In this document: positions 20,675 to 27,545 of the stretch, piece by piece
Layout of the letters: each line of letters opens with the position of its first letter
Numbering within the stretch: position 1 is the first letter of the stretch
Translations under genes and position numbers: made by a program
Source: Candidatus Uhrbacteria bacterium CG_4_9_14_3_um_filter_36_7
GTDB lineage: Bacteria; Patescibacteriota; Patescibacteriia; UBA9934; GWF2-40-263
Assembly (NCBI GenBank): GCA_002791255.1
Contig: PFWS01000033.1
Coordinates: 1-27,545, forward strand
Length of the DNA: 27,545 bases
Direction of reading: 5' to 3'
Notes under the pieces: generated by a model
Database searches by the model: none
What the model saw: only the letters and a program-made list of their open reading frames with translations
What the model was told of the DNA's origin: nothing

Positions 20675-22193
20675 TAATGCGTGTTTCTCTAATGAGAGTG
20701 ATTTTAACCTCTCCAGGATATTGTAAATTCTTTTCAATCTTTTCTGCAATATCTCTAGCAAGTTTATAAGCGTTTAAATCATCAATTTCTTCGGGTTTAA
20801 CAAATACACGAATTTCACGGCCTGCTTGAATAGCATATGTTTTTTCAACTCCAGGGAATGAACGAGCCAAGGTTTCTAATTCTTCCATTCGACGTAAAAA
20901 TTGTTCAAGGCTTTGTTTTCTTGCCCCAGGTCGAGCCCCACTCATTGCATCTGCAGCTTTTATAATAGCTCCTTCAATGGTTCGTGGTCGATCTTCATGA
21001 TGGGCAATAGATTGATAGGAAATTTCTTCTGGGAATCCAAACTTTTTCATAATATTATATCCAATTTCTGGATGAGCTCCTTGCATATCATGATCAACAG
21101 CTTTTCCAATATCATGAAAAAGACCTCCTTTTTTACAAACAAATACATCAGCTCCAAGTTCTTCTGCCATCATAGAAGCAATTTGGGCGACTTCGACCGA
21201 ATGTTGAAGGACATTTTGTCCGTAACTAGTACGAAATTTAAGACGTCCTAGGATCGATATTAATTTTGGATCAATAGAGGAAACAGGGATACCAAGGGTA
21301 TAAAGAGTTTCTTCTCCAGCCTTACGAATTTCTTGAGCAAGTTCTTTTTTAGCTTGATTAACTGCTTCTTCAATACGAGCCGGATGAATTCGACCATCTT
21401 GGATTAAATTTTCAAGGGCGCGTTTAGCCACCTGACGACGGATAGGGGAAAAACCACTAACAAGAATCATTTCAGGCGTATCATCAACAATAATTTCTGT
21501 TCCTGTAAGCATTTCAATTGATTTGATATTACGTCCTTCTTTACCAATAATACGTCCTTTCATTTCATCGGATGGAAGTTCTACACTGGTAGTTGTACTA
21601 TCAATTACTTGTGAAGAAGCATATCTGGTAATAGCCAACGAAAGTAGTTTTCTTGCTTGTTGTTCTAATTCCTGTTCATTCATTTGTTCCAATTTTCTAA
21701 TTCGACTTAATAACGTTTCTTGATTTTCTTTTTCTAATAATTGAAACAGTCGTTCAAGAGCCTGTTCTTTAGTGAGAGCTGTAATTTCTTCTAATTTTTT
21801 TGTTTCTTGTTCACGAATTTCTAAAATTTTATTTTTAAGCTCCTCCATTTTTTTATTTTGTTCTTCTAGTTTTGTTTTTTTGTCTTCAAGTTCAAGAAGT
21901 TTTTTATCAAATAATGATTCACGGCTTTCAAGACGACGTTGGGATTCTTGAAGTTCCTTGCGACGATTTTGTTCTTCATTTTTTGCCTCATCAATAATTT
22001 TAATCGATTTTTCTTTTGCTTCGAGTAAAAGCTCCTGTTGTTTTGCTTTTGCTTCTGTTAGCATTTTTTCGACTTTTGTCTCTGCTTGATCAATACTTTT
22101 TTTGACAAGCAATTTTCTATAATAGTACCCAATACCTGTTCCTATAAAAAAAATCAAAACACCCCCAAACAAGAGAAGTAATAAATCATTCAT
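20658..22193 (-). CDS. rny: Ribonuclease Y
   Basis: RNase Y is a membrane-bound endoribonuclease that starts mRNA decay in many bacteria lacking RNase E. Numbered from the ATG at 22193 (511 aa), a membrane helix covers about 2-24. A long coiled coil rich in Glu, Lys and Gln follows (about 30-190), then the KH domain with GRIIGKEGRN (213-222). The HD domain follows, with LQHSVEVAQIA (about 329-339), GLFHDIGKAVDHD (357-369, catalytic His-Asp) and SIAHHED (about 395-401). A GTG six codons upstream (22211) is the longer alternative; the ATG at 22193 gives the usual MNDLLL-type start. It has its own promoter. Length and domain order are normal. Confidence 0.96.
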   Translation of the reverse strand: MNDLLLLLFGGVLIFFIGTGIGYYYRKLLVKKSIDQAETKVEKMLTEAKAKQQELLLEAKEKSIKIIDEAKNEEQNRRKELQESQRRLESRESLFDKKLLELEDKKTKLEEQNKKMEELKNKILEIREQETKKLEEITALTKEQALERLFQLLEKENQETLLSRIRKLEQMNEQELEQQARKLLSLAITRYASSQVIDSTTTSVELPSDEMKGRIIGKEGRNIKSIEMLTGTEIIVDDTPEMILVSGFSPIRRQVAKRALENLIQDGRIHPARIEEAVNQAKKELAQEIRKAGEETLYTLGIPVSSIDPKLISILGRLKFRTSYGQNVLQHSVEVAQIASMMAEELGADVFVCKKGGLFHDIGKAVDHDMQGAHPEIGYNIMKKFGFPEEISYQSIAHHEDRPRTIEGAIIKAADAMSGARPGARKQSLEQFLRRMEELETLARSFPGVEKTYAIQAGREIRVFVKPEEIDDLNAYKLARDIAEKIEKNLQYPGEVKITLIRETRIIEYAK

Positions 22194-22293
22194 ACGATTT
22201 TTCCAAAACACCCGAGAAACAAAAGGAATAACAACAAGAGCGGAATCTTTTTATCGACAAGGAGGAGACAAAAAAATAGATTGAAGGGCTCCG

Positions 22294-22322
22294 AATATGC
22301 TTCGTTTCCGTAGGCTTATCAA
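22294..22322 (-). promoter_or_regulatory. Possible promoter of rny
   Basis: On the minus strand the -35 is TTGATA (22317-22322) and the -10 is CATATT (22294-22299), with a 17-base spacer. The leader would be about 90 bases. The -10 is only fair. Confidence 0.4.
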
Positions 22323-22409
22323 AAACAATAAAATCAAGCGATTTTTAAGAAAAACTATCTGGTTTTCGGAAATTTTTGTCACCATACTTATCGTCTGTTT
22401 CTCTGATAT

Positions 22410-22438
22410 AAAAAAAGAGTTAATGGTCTTATGCTCTT
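22410..22438 (-). terminator. Possible terminator of truB
   Basis: On the minus strand AAGAG (22434-22438) pairs with CTCTT (22415-22419), with a small inner TAA/TTA pairing, and then a run of T (about 22410-22416). It lies about 50 bases after the truB stop. The stem is short, so confidence is low. Confidence 0.4.
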
Positions 22439-22486
22439 ATTCTCTCAAAAATAAACCTGATTGACAAGCTAGAAAAAGGATCGTAC

Positions 22487-23239
22487 TTAGATGAGTCGAT
22501 TGATGAGTCTTTCTTTTGGTAAGAGATAATTTTGCCAATTTTCTGGTTGAAGCTCTGATAAATGAATTGATTCAGAAAGTAAAAACGGACCGATTGATGT
22601 TCGACAAAGCTCTTGAACATATCCATTTATTCCAAGTTTTTCACCTAGATCTCGAGCTATTGAACGGATATATGTTCCAGAAGAACAAGAAATAGTGGTT
22701 TTCAGGCGTATAAGACGATTGGGTTTATTTAAATATTCAACAGCATGAAGATTAAAAGAAAAAATAGTCACGTGGCGTGGTTTGGCATCTACTATTTTTC
22801 CCAATCTAGCAAGTTCGTACATTTTTTTTCCTTGAATTTTAATAGCTGCATATTGGGGAGGGATTTGTTCAGTAGGACCAATAAATGATTGAATCGTGCT
22901 TTGTATCATTTGTTCATTTGGAAAAGACGCAGATGGATCACAGGGGTAAATTTCTCCCATTCGATCATCAGTAGTGCTTTTGGCTCCAAGTAGGAAAATT
23001 GCTTCATAGGTTTTTGCAAGCCCAATAAATTGACCTAAATCTTTGGTATTTTCTCGGCCAATTCCTACAATAAGCAAACCACTTGCAAATGGATCAAGTG
23101 TGCCTGCGTGTCCGATTTTTTTGATTCCAGTTATTCTTCGTAATTGGGCAATAAGATCATGGGAAGTTGGTCCAGGATCTTTATGTAAAAGTAGAAATCC
23201 AAATTTTGTAGCACCCAGAGAGAATTGATTGACGTTCAT
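22487..23239 (-). CDS. truB: tRNA pseudouridine-55 synthase TruB
   Basis: TruB makes the near-universal pseudouridine 55 in the T-loop of tRNAs. From the ATG at 23239 the protein has 250 residues: GFLLLHKDPGPTSHDLI at the start, catalytic Asp D49 in GHAGTLDPFASGLL, KTYEA (about 76), IPPQYAAIKIQGKKMYELARLG in the middle, and SSGTYIRSIARDLGEKLG (about 187-204), all TruB motifs. The frame is open for 38 more codons upstream (to 23353), but that part runs antisense through the start of infB and has no family match, so I reject it. The C-terminal PUA-like domain of longer TruBs is absent or reduced. The order truB next to infB is common in bacteria, but there they usually run in the same direction. 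Confidence 0.94.
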   Translation of the reverse strand: MNVNQFSLGATKFGFLLLHKDPGPTSHDLIAQLRRITGIKKIGHAGTLDPFASGLLIVGIGRENTKDLGQFIGLAKTYEAIFLLGAKSTTDDRMGEIYPCDPSASFPNEQMIQSTIQSFIGPTEQIPPQYAAIKIQGKKMYELARLGKIVDAKPRHVTIFSFNLHAVEYLNKPNRLIRLKTTISCSSGTYIRSIARDLGEKLGINGYVQELCRTSIGPFLLSESIHLSELQPENWQNYLLPKERLINRLI

Positions 23240-23257
23240 ATGTTTTACCGGTATGAT
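23229..23257 (+). promoter_or_regulatory. Promoter of infB
   Basis: The -35 is TTGACG (23229-23234) and the -10 is TATGAT (23252-23257), with a 17-base spacer. The -35 overlaps the first codons of truB on the other strand. The predicted start near 23264 lies about 22 bases before the infB ATG at 23286. Confidence 0.6.
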
Positions 23258-23285
23258 TTCAACACGATTTTTAAATACATTCCTC

Positions 23286-25322
23286 ATGAATATTTCAGAA
23301 CTCGCTCGACGTTTAAATGTCCTTCCTGAAGAGTTGCGGGAAAAACTCCCCAAACTCGGTTTTAGTATTGGAAAACATGCTATTAAAGTTGATGACCGTA
23401 TTGCTAATCAGATTATGAAGGCTTGGGGTGAAATGCGTCAACAGGAGAGACTTCAAAAGAAAATGGAAGATCAGAAACGTCAAGGAGAAGAACAACAAAA
23501 AAAAACAGATGAACATGAGAAAAAACCATTAGTACTTCCTGCGGTTTTAACTGTTCGAGAATTTGCAAGTCTTTTACAAATTCCAGTTCCAAGACTTATG
23601 CAGGAACTTATGCATAATGGAATTATGGCATCTATTAATGAACGCATTGATTTTGAAACAGCCTCTATTGTGGCAGAAGATTTGGGTTTTTTGGCAAGTC
23701 CAAAAGAAAAAGAAGAAAATGATCAAATAAACACAAATGAAATTGATCGTATTGCCGTGGTTATAGCTAGCGAACAAGAGGATCTTATGAAAGAGCGTCC
23801 GCCTGTGATTGTGGTGATGGGTCATGTCGATCATGGAAAGACAAAGCTGCTTGATGCAATTCGAAAAACCAATGTGGTTGATACAGAAGCCGGAGGTATT
23901 ACCCAACATATTGGAGCCTATCAAGTAGAACGCCAGGGTCGACTTCTTACTTTTATTGATACTCCTGGACATGAAGCATTTACAGTTATGCGCTCACGCG
24001 GAGCAAAAGTGGCAGATATTGCCATTCTTGTTGTTGCTGCTGATGATGGTGTTCAACCACAGACAAAAGAAGTGATTGATATTATTAAAGGAACTGGTAT
24101 TCCGTTTGTAGTGGCATTAAATAAAATTGATAGGCCAGAAGCTAATATTGATAGAGTAAAAGGACAATTAGCTGAATCAAAAGTGGTAAGTGAAGATTGG
24201 GGTGGAACAATTTCAATGGTTCCTATTTCTGCTAAACAACAACAGGGAATTGATACCCTTTTAGATACTTTACTTTTAACCGCTGATATTCAAAAGACCG
24301 CTATTTTAGCTAATCCATTACGTCCAGCAATTGGAACCATTATTGAATCTCACGTTGATGTTGCAGAAGGACCAGTTGCAACCATGCTTGTTCAGGTTGG
24401 CACGCTCCATCTTGGTGATATTATGGGAATTAACGGGGCTTTTTATGGTCGTGTTAGAGGTATGCGTAATTGGATGGGAGTTCAGGTCAAAGAAGCACCT
24501 CCTTCTATGCCGGTTAAAATTATTGGATTTAAGCATGCGCCTGCCATGGGAGATATACTTGAGGTTTCAATTGAGATGAAAGATCTTAAAAAATTCAAAG
24601 AGAGTCCTTCTCGCGCGGTGCAAGAAGTAGCTTCTTTGACCCCATCTCATACAGATGTTTCTCAACTGAACGATGAAGTACAAAAGCGTATTCTTCCAAT
24701 TATTTTGCGAACAGATATGCTTGGTTCACTAGAAGCGATTTTGGGGATGTTCGATAAAATACAGCATCCCTCTGTGGGGGTGGAGATAGTTCAAAAAGGA
24801 CTTGGTAATATTACAGATGTAGATGTTGTGCATGCAGAAACATCTGGTGCGACGATTTACGGTTTTAATACACATCCATCTACTTCTGCTGAGCGACTTG
24901 CCCTTGAAAAAAATATTACCATTAAGGAATTTAAGGTTATTTATAAATTATTTGAAGATGTTCTTGATAAATTACAAGAGATGCTTCCATCTGAACTTAT
25001 TATTGAAGAATCCGGTAAAATGGAAGTTATATCAAATTTCCGTAAAACAGATCAGGGATGGATTGTTGGTGGAAGAGTGAAAGTGGGAAAAATTCGTTCA
25101 GGTGTAAAAATTCGTATTTTACGCGCGGAAAAAATTATTGGAGAAGGAGAAGTTATCTCTACTCATATTGGAGCATCACAAGTAAAGGAAATCCGTGAGG
25201 GTCAAGAGTGCGGACTTCATTATAAAGGGAAAGTAAAAGCAGAAACAGGAGATTTATTTGAGTTTTATATAGAAGAAAAGAAGGAACGTTTGCTTATGAT
25301 TGAAGGTATACGTCGAAGATAA
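23286..25322 (+). CDS. infB: Translation initiation factor IF-2
   Basis: IF-2 is the GTPase that places initiator tRNA on the 30S subunit and promotes subunit joining. The 678-residue protein starts with an IF2-N helix-rich domain (MNISELARRLNVLPEELREKL), a charged linker, and a second IF2-N domain (about 82-135). The G domain follows: GHVDHGKT (179-186), GGITQHIGAY (about 203-212), DTPGH (225-229), NKID (279-282) and SAK. Domains II, III and C2 complete it. The N-terminal region is much shorter than in E. coli, as in many small genomes. The frame is open 19 codons further upstream (23229), but that part lies over the promoter and truB start, so ATG 23286 is chosen. trxA follows after 19 bases. 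Confidence 0.97.
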   Translation: MNISELARRLNVLPEELREKLPKLGFSIGKHAIKVDDRIANQIMKAWGEMRQQERLQKKMEDQKRQGEEQQKKTDEHEKKPLVLPAVLTVREFASLLQIPVPRLMQELMHNGIMASINERIDFETASIVAEDLGFLASPKEKEENDQINTNEIDRIAVVIASEQEDLMKERPPVIVVMGHVDHGKTKLLDAIRKTNVVDTEAGGITQHIGAYQVERQGRLLTFIDTPGHEAFTVMRSRGAKVADIAILVVAADDGVQPQTKEVIDIIKGTGIPFVVALNKIDRPEANIDRVKGQLAESKVVSEDWGGTISMVPISAKQQQGIDTLLDTLLLTADIQKTAILANPLRPAIGTIIESHVDVAEGPVATMLVQVGTLHLGDIMGINGAFYGRVRGMRNWMGVQVKEAPPSMPVKIIGFKHAPAMGDILEVSIEMKDLKKFKESPSRAVQEVASLTPSHTDVSQLNDEVQKRILPIILRTDMLGSLEAILGMFDKIQHPSVGVEIVQKGLGNITDVDVVHAETSGATIYGFNTHPSTSAERLALEKNITIKEFKVIYKLFEDVLDKLQEMLPSELIIEESGKMEVISNFRKTDQGWIVGGRVKVGKIRSGVKIRILRAEKIIGEGEVISTHIGASQVKEIREGQECGLHYKGKVKAETGDLFEFYIEEKKERLLMIEGIRRR

Positions 25323-25341
25323 TTATTTATATTTATTTTTT

Positions 25342-25665
25342 ATGAAGGAGATTGTTTTAAGCACAGAAAATTTTGATACTATTATTTCAAACCCAGATAT
25401 CCCTGTTACTCTTGTAGATTTTTGGGCTCCTTGGTGTGGACCTTGTAAAATGATGGGTCCTATTGTTGAGAGTTTGGCTGAAAAGATGACTGATGTTCAA
25501 GTAGGAACCTTAAATGTTGATGAATATTCTGAGATAGCGCAAAAGTATAATATTCTTTCTATTCCCACATTCATGATTTTTAAAAATGGAAATATTATTG
25601 ATCAATTTTCTGGTACCATGCCAGTTGATGTTTTAGAAAATCGGGTACGCCAACACCTTGGTTAA
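25342..25665 (+). CDS. trxA: Thioredoxin
   Basis: A 107-residue classical thioredoxin, the small redox carrier that reduces protein disulfides. The active site is WCGPC (31-35), preceded by VTLVDFWAP. The cis-proline loop SIPTFMIFKNG (about 72-82) and the closing helix with VRQHLG are present. The ATG at 25342 gives the standard length; the frame is open further into infB, but this has no family match. It lies 19 bases after infB and 16 before trxB, its reductase, so the pair works together. Confidence 0.96.
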   Translation: MKEIVLSTENFDTIISNPDIPVTLVDFWAPWCGPCKMMGPIVESLAEKMTDVQVGTLNVDEYSEIAQKYNILSIPTFMIFKNGNIIDQFSGTMPVDVLENRVRQHLG

Positions 25666-25681
25666 AGATTGATAAAATAAT

Positions 25682-26617
25682 ATGTCAGTTCAAGATGTAT
25701 TAATTATTGGTTCAGGACCAGCTGGATATACAGCAGCTATTTATGCAGGACGCGCGGGATTATCTTCTTTTCTTTTTGAAGGAGGTGAGCCAGGTGGACA
25801 ACTCATGACCACTACAGAAGTCGAAAATTTTCCTGGATTTCCTCTGGGAATTTTAGGGCCAGAGCTCATGCAACAGTATCGTAAACAAGCAGAGCGTTTT
25901 GGAACACATATTCAAAACGAGATCATTACATCTATTGATTTTGTAGAGCGCCATTTTGTTTTACATACATCTCAAAATGCTTACGAGGGTTCGTCAGTTA
26001 TAATTGCCACAGGGGCTTCTTCAAAATGGCTCCATGTTCCAGGTGAAGAAATATATCGTACGCGTGGAGTTTCGGTTTGCGCCACATGTGATGGTTTTTT
26101 CTTTAAAGGAAAAAATGTTGGTGTGGTGGGTGGTGGAGATGCAGCACTTGAAGAAGCGCTTTTTTTGGCTCGCTTTGTTAATAGAGTTACTATTTTTGTT
26201 AGGCGAGATGAGCTTCGTGCGTCAAAAATTATGCAAGAAAGGGCCAAAGAAAATCCTAAAATTATTTTTTCTTGGAATACAGAAGTTCTTGAAATCATAG
26301 GCGATGGACAAAAGTTAACTAAGATTCGTTTGGTTAACAATCAGACCCAAGAACAAAACACGCTTGATCTTGATGGGTTATTTATTGCTATTGGTCATAA
26401 ACCAAACTCGGAAATATTCCAAGGTATTCTTGATTTAGATCCACAAGGGTATATTAAGTGTGAGTCTGGAACAACCAAGACGAGCAAAGAAGGAATTTTT
26501 GCTGCCGGTGATGTGATTGATCATCGTTATAGGCAAGCGATTACTGCTGCTGGTATGGGTTGTATGGCAGCTCTTGATGCTGAACGTTGGCTTTCTTCGC
26601 AGCAAAAAATTTATTAA
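25682..26617 (+). CDS. trxB: Thioredoxin reductase
   Basis: The flavoenzyme that reduces thioredoxin with NADPH. The 311-residue protein has the FAD-binding GSGPAG near the start (10-15), the redox-active CATC (133-136), the nucleotide-binding GGGDAA (about 150-155), and Arg174/Arg175 in VRRDELRAS, which usually bind the 2'-phosphate and so point to NADPH. A second FAD motif, GIFAAGDV, is near residue 270. Length is normal. It follows trxA by 16 bases and precedes the dehydrogenase gene by 9 bases; all are probably co-transcribed. Confidence 0.96.
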   Translation: MSVQDVLIIGSGPAGYTAAIYAGRAGLSSFLFEGGEPGGQLMTTTEVENFPGFPLGILGPELMQQYRKQAERFGTHIQNEIITSIDFVERHFVLHTSQNAYEGSSVIIATGASSKWLHVPGEEIYRTRGVSVCATCDGFFFKGKNVGVVGGGDAALEEALFLARFVNRVTIFVRRDELRASKIMQERAKENPKIIFSWNTEVLEIIGDGQKLTKIRLVNNQTQEQNTLDLDGLFIAIGHKPNSEIFQGILDLDPQGYIKCESGTTKTSKEGIFAAGDVIDHRYRQAITAAGMGCMAALDAERWLSSQQKIY

Positions 26618-26626
26618 TTTTTTAGT

Positions 26627-27545
26627 ATGCCAAATCCATTTGAAGATGCATTACATCAATTAAAACGGGCTAGTCATCTGTATTTTTTTGATCCAGATTT
26701 TCTTTTAAAGCTTGAGCATCCAGAGCGTGAAATAACTGTTTTTATTCCAGTCAAAATGGATGATGGATCATTTAAAATTTTTCGGGGTTACCGGGTTCAA
26801 TATAATAATTCTCGAGGTCCTTATAAAGGTGGAATTCGTTATCATGAAAAAACGGATTTAAATGAAGTGCGAGCCCTAGCTTTTTGGATGACTCTAAAAT
26901 GTGCAGTGGTCGGTATTCCGTTTGGAGGAGGTAAGGGGGGAATAGAAGTAAATCCAAAAATTTTATCAGAAAATGAATTAGAGCAGCTTACTTGTGGATG
27001 GACAAAATCCATGATCGATATTATTGGTCCTTCTAAAGATGTTCCTGCACCAGATGTTGGAACAAGTTCTAAAGAAATGGATTGGATTGCCAGTGAATAT
27101 GAAAAACAAACTCAAGACCATCTAGCAAAAGCAGTTGTTACTGGAAAAAGTATTGATGTTGGCGGAAGTATTGGACGTGATACCGCTACAGCTCAAGGTG
27201 GGTATTTTGTTTTTCAAGCACTTAAAGAACGCCTTGGTCTTAATAGTCCTGTACGAGTAGTTATTCAGGGTTTTGGAAATGCTGGGCGCCATATGGCTGA
27301 ATTATTTTATAAAGACGGCCATAAAATTATTGGTATTTCTGATTCAAAGGGAGCTATTTTTAATGAAAATGGTTTGGATATTTCCGCTCTTATTTCTTAT
27401 AAAGACCAAACAGGAAGTGTAATTGGATTTTTAAACAGTCAATCTATTAATCAAGATCGATTTTTAGAACTTGAATGTGATTTACTTATCCCAGCTGCTT
27501 TAGAAGGGCAAATAACAGAGACAAATGTTGAAGCTATCCGAGCAA
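26627..27545 (+). CDS. gdhA: Glutamate dehydrogenase (Glu/Leu/Phe/Val dehydrogenase family), 5' part
   Basis: The first 306 codons of an amino-acid dehydrogenase, cut by the window end; the family usually has about 415-450 residues. The reaction is reversible oxidative deamination of glutamate to 2-oxoglutarate and ammonia. The catalytic set of Clostridium symbiosum GDH is kept with identical spacing: K67 (GPYKGGIRYH) for K89, K91 (MTLKCA) for K113, K103 (PFGGGKGG) for K125 and D143 (PAPDVGT) for D165. The Rossmann motif is VIQGFGNAG (about 218-226), and DLLIPAALEGQIT comes near the end. Specificity for Glu over other amino acids and the choice of NAD or NADP cannot be settled from this part. 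It starts 9 bases after trxB, without a Shine-Dalgarno sequence. Confidence 0.94.
   Translation, partial: MPNPFEDALHQLKRASHLYFFDPDFLLKLEHPEREITVFIPVKMDDGSFKIFRGYRVQYNNSRGPYKGGIRYHEKTDLNEVRALAFWMTLKCAVVGIPFGGGKGGIEVNPKILSENELEQLTCGWTKSMIDIIGPSKDVPAPDVGTSSKEMDWIASEYEKQTQDHLAKAVVTGKSIDVGGSIGRDTATAQGGYFVFQALKERLGLNSPVRVVIQGFGNAGRHMAELFYKDGHKIIGISDSKGAIFNENGLDISALISYKDQTGSVIGFLNSQSINQDRFLELECDLLIPAALEGQITETNVEAIRA

Noticed and set aside
23229..23285. N-terminal extension of infB by 19 codons
   Set aside because: It covers the infB promoter itself and the truB start. The IF2-N domain begins at the ATG at 23286.
23240..23353. N-terminal extension of truB by 38 codons
   Set aside because: It runs through the start and promoter of infB, and TruB homologues begin near the ATG at 23239.
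25300..25341. N-terminal extension of trxA overlapping infB
   Set aside because: It adds 14 residues with no thioredoxin match. ATG 25342 gives the standard length.
1..27545. Alternative genetic code (UGA as Gly or Trp)
   Set aside because: gyrA, proS, nusB and the S1-like gene end in TGA at the expected family length, and no in-frame TGA interrupts conserved genes.
1..27545. CRISPR array, prophage or defence island
   Set aside because: No regularly spaced direct repeats, phage structural genes or known defence genes were seen. Apart from the IS remnant the window is housekeeping sequence.

Overview
The window reads as a low-G+C chromosome segment from a small-genome member of the Patescibacteria (Candidate Phyla Radiation). 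Three things support this. The 3' end of the 16S rRNA departs from the usual helix 45 region in the way seen in that group. Informational genes are tightly packed. The fatty-acid and phospholipid genes that normally sit between rpmF and rnc are absent. TGA is used as a true stop (gyrA, proS, nusB, rpsA-like), so the UGA=Gly code of Gracilibacteria and Absconditabacteria does not apply. No finer placement can be made from the sequence alone.

Layout. Bases 1-357 are the 3' end of a 16S rRNA gene. It is followed by a strong terminator, then a separate promoter driving tRNA-Ile(GAT) and tRNA-Phe(GAA), and another terminator. No 23S or 5S gene follows anywhere in the window. A decayed IS256-like transposase and a short stretch of unknown origin separate this block from two secreted or membrane-anchored proteins of unknown function (1666-3574, minus). 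A divergent promoter pair leads to tsaD-tsaE (t6A tRNA modification). A TrmB-type regulator and an 80-residue protein then diverge from overlapping -10 elements. On the minus strand lie rpsA-like, ftsH and a multi-pass membrane protein, then the type IV pilus ATPase pilB under its own promoter. On the plus strand, a degenerate metallo-beta-lactamase-fold protein, a one-helix membrane protein and gyrA are followed by rpmF, nusB and rnc. A divergent tRNA-Arg/tRNA-Lys pair follows, then a 327-base gene-free stretch with a structured 80-base element. After that come proS and a lipoprotein (plus), HU, RNase Y and truB (minus), and infB, trxA, trxB and a glutamate dehydrogenase cut off by the window end (plus).

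How the genes work together. Most genes serve translation and RNA metabolism: rRNA, four tRNAs, TsaD/TsaE, S1-like protein, L32, NusB, RNase III, RNase Y, ProS, TruB and IF2. Others serve chromosome topology (GyrA, HU), membrane proteolysis (FtsH), surface pili (PilB) and thiol redox (TrxA/TrxB). Many promoters of the form TTGNNN-17-TANNNT can be placed by eye, and several lie so close to the start codon that the mRNAs would have very short or no leaders. Clear Shine-Dalgarno sequences are rare (the 80-residue protein and the 8131-9105 membrane protein), although the anti-Shine-Dalgarno of the 16S is intact.

The most notable points are the physically unlinked 16S gene, the structured attC-like element at 17842-17921, two mutually exclusive hairpins in the leader of the S1-like gene, the overlapping promoters of the TrmB-type regulator and its small neighbour, and the metallo-beta-lactamase-fold protein that has lost its metal-binding motif. 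All functional statements rest on motif recognition by eye. No database search or folding program was run.
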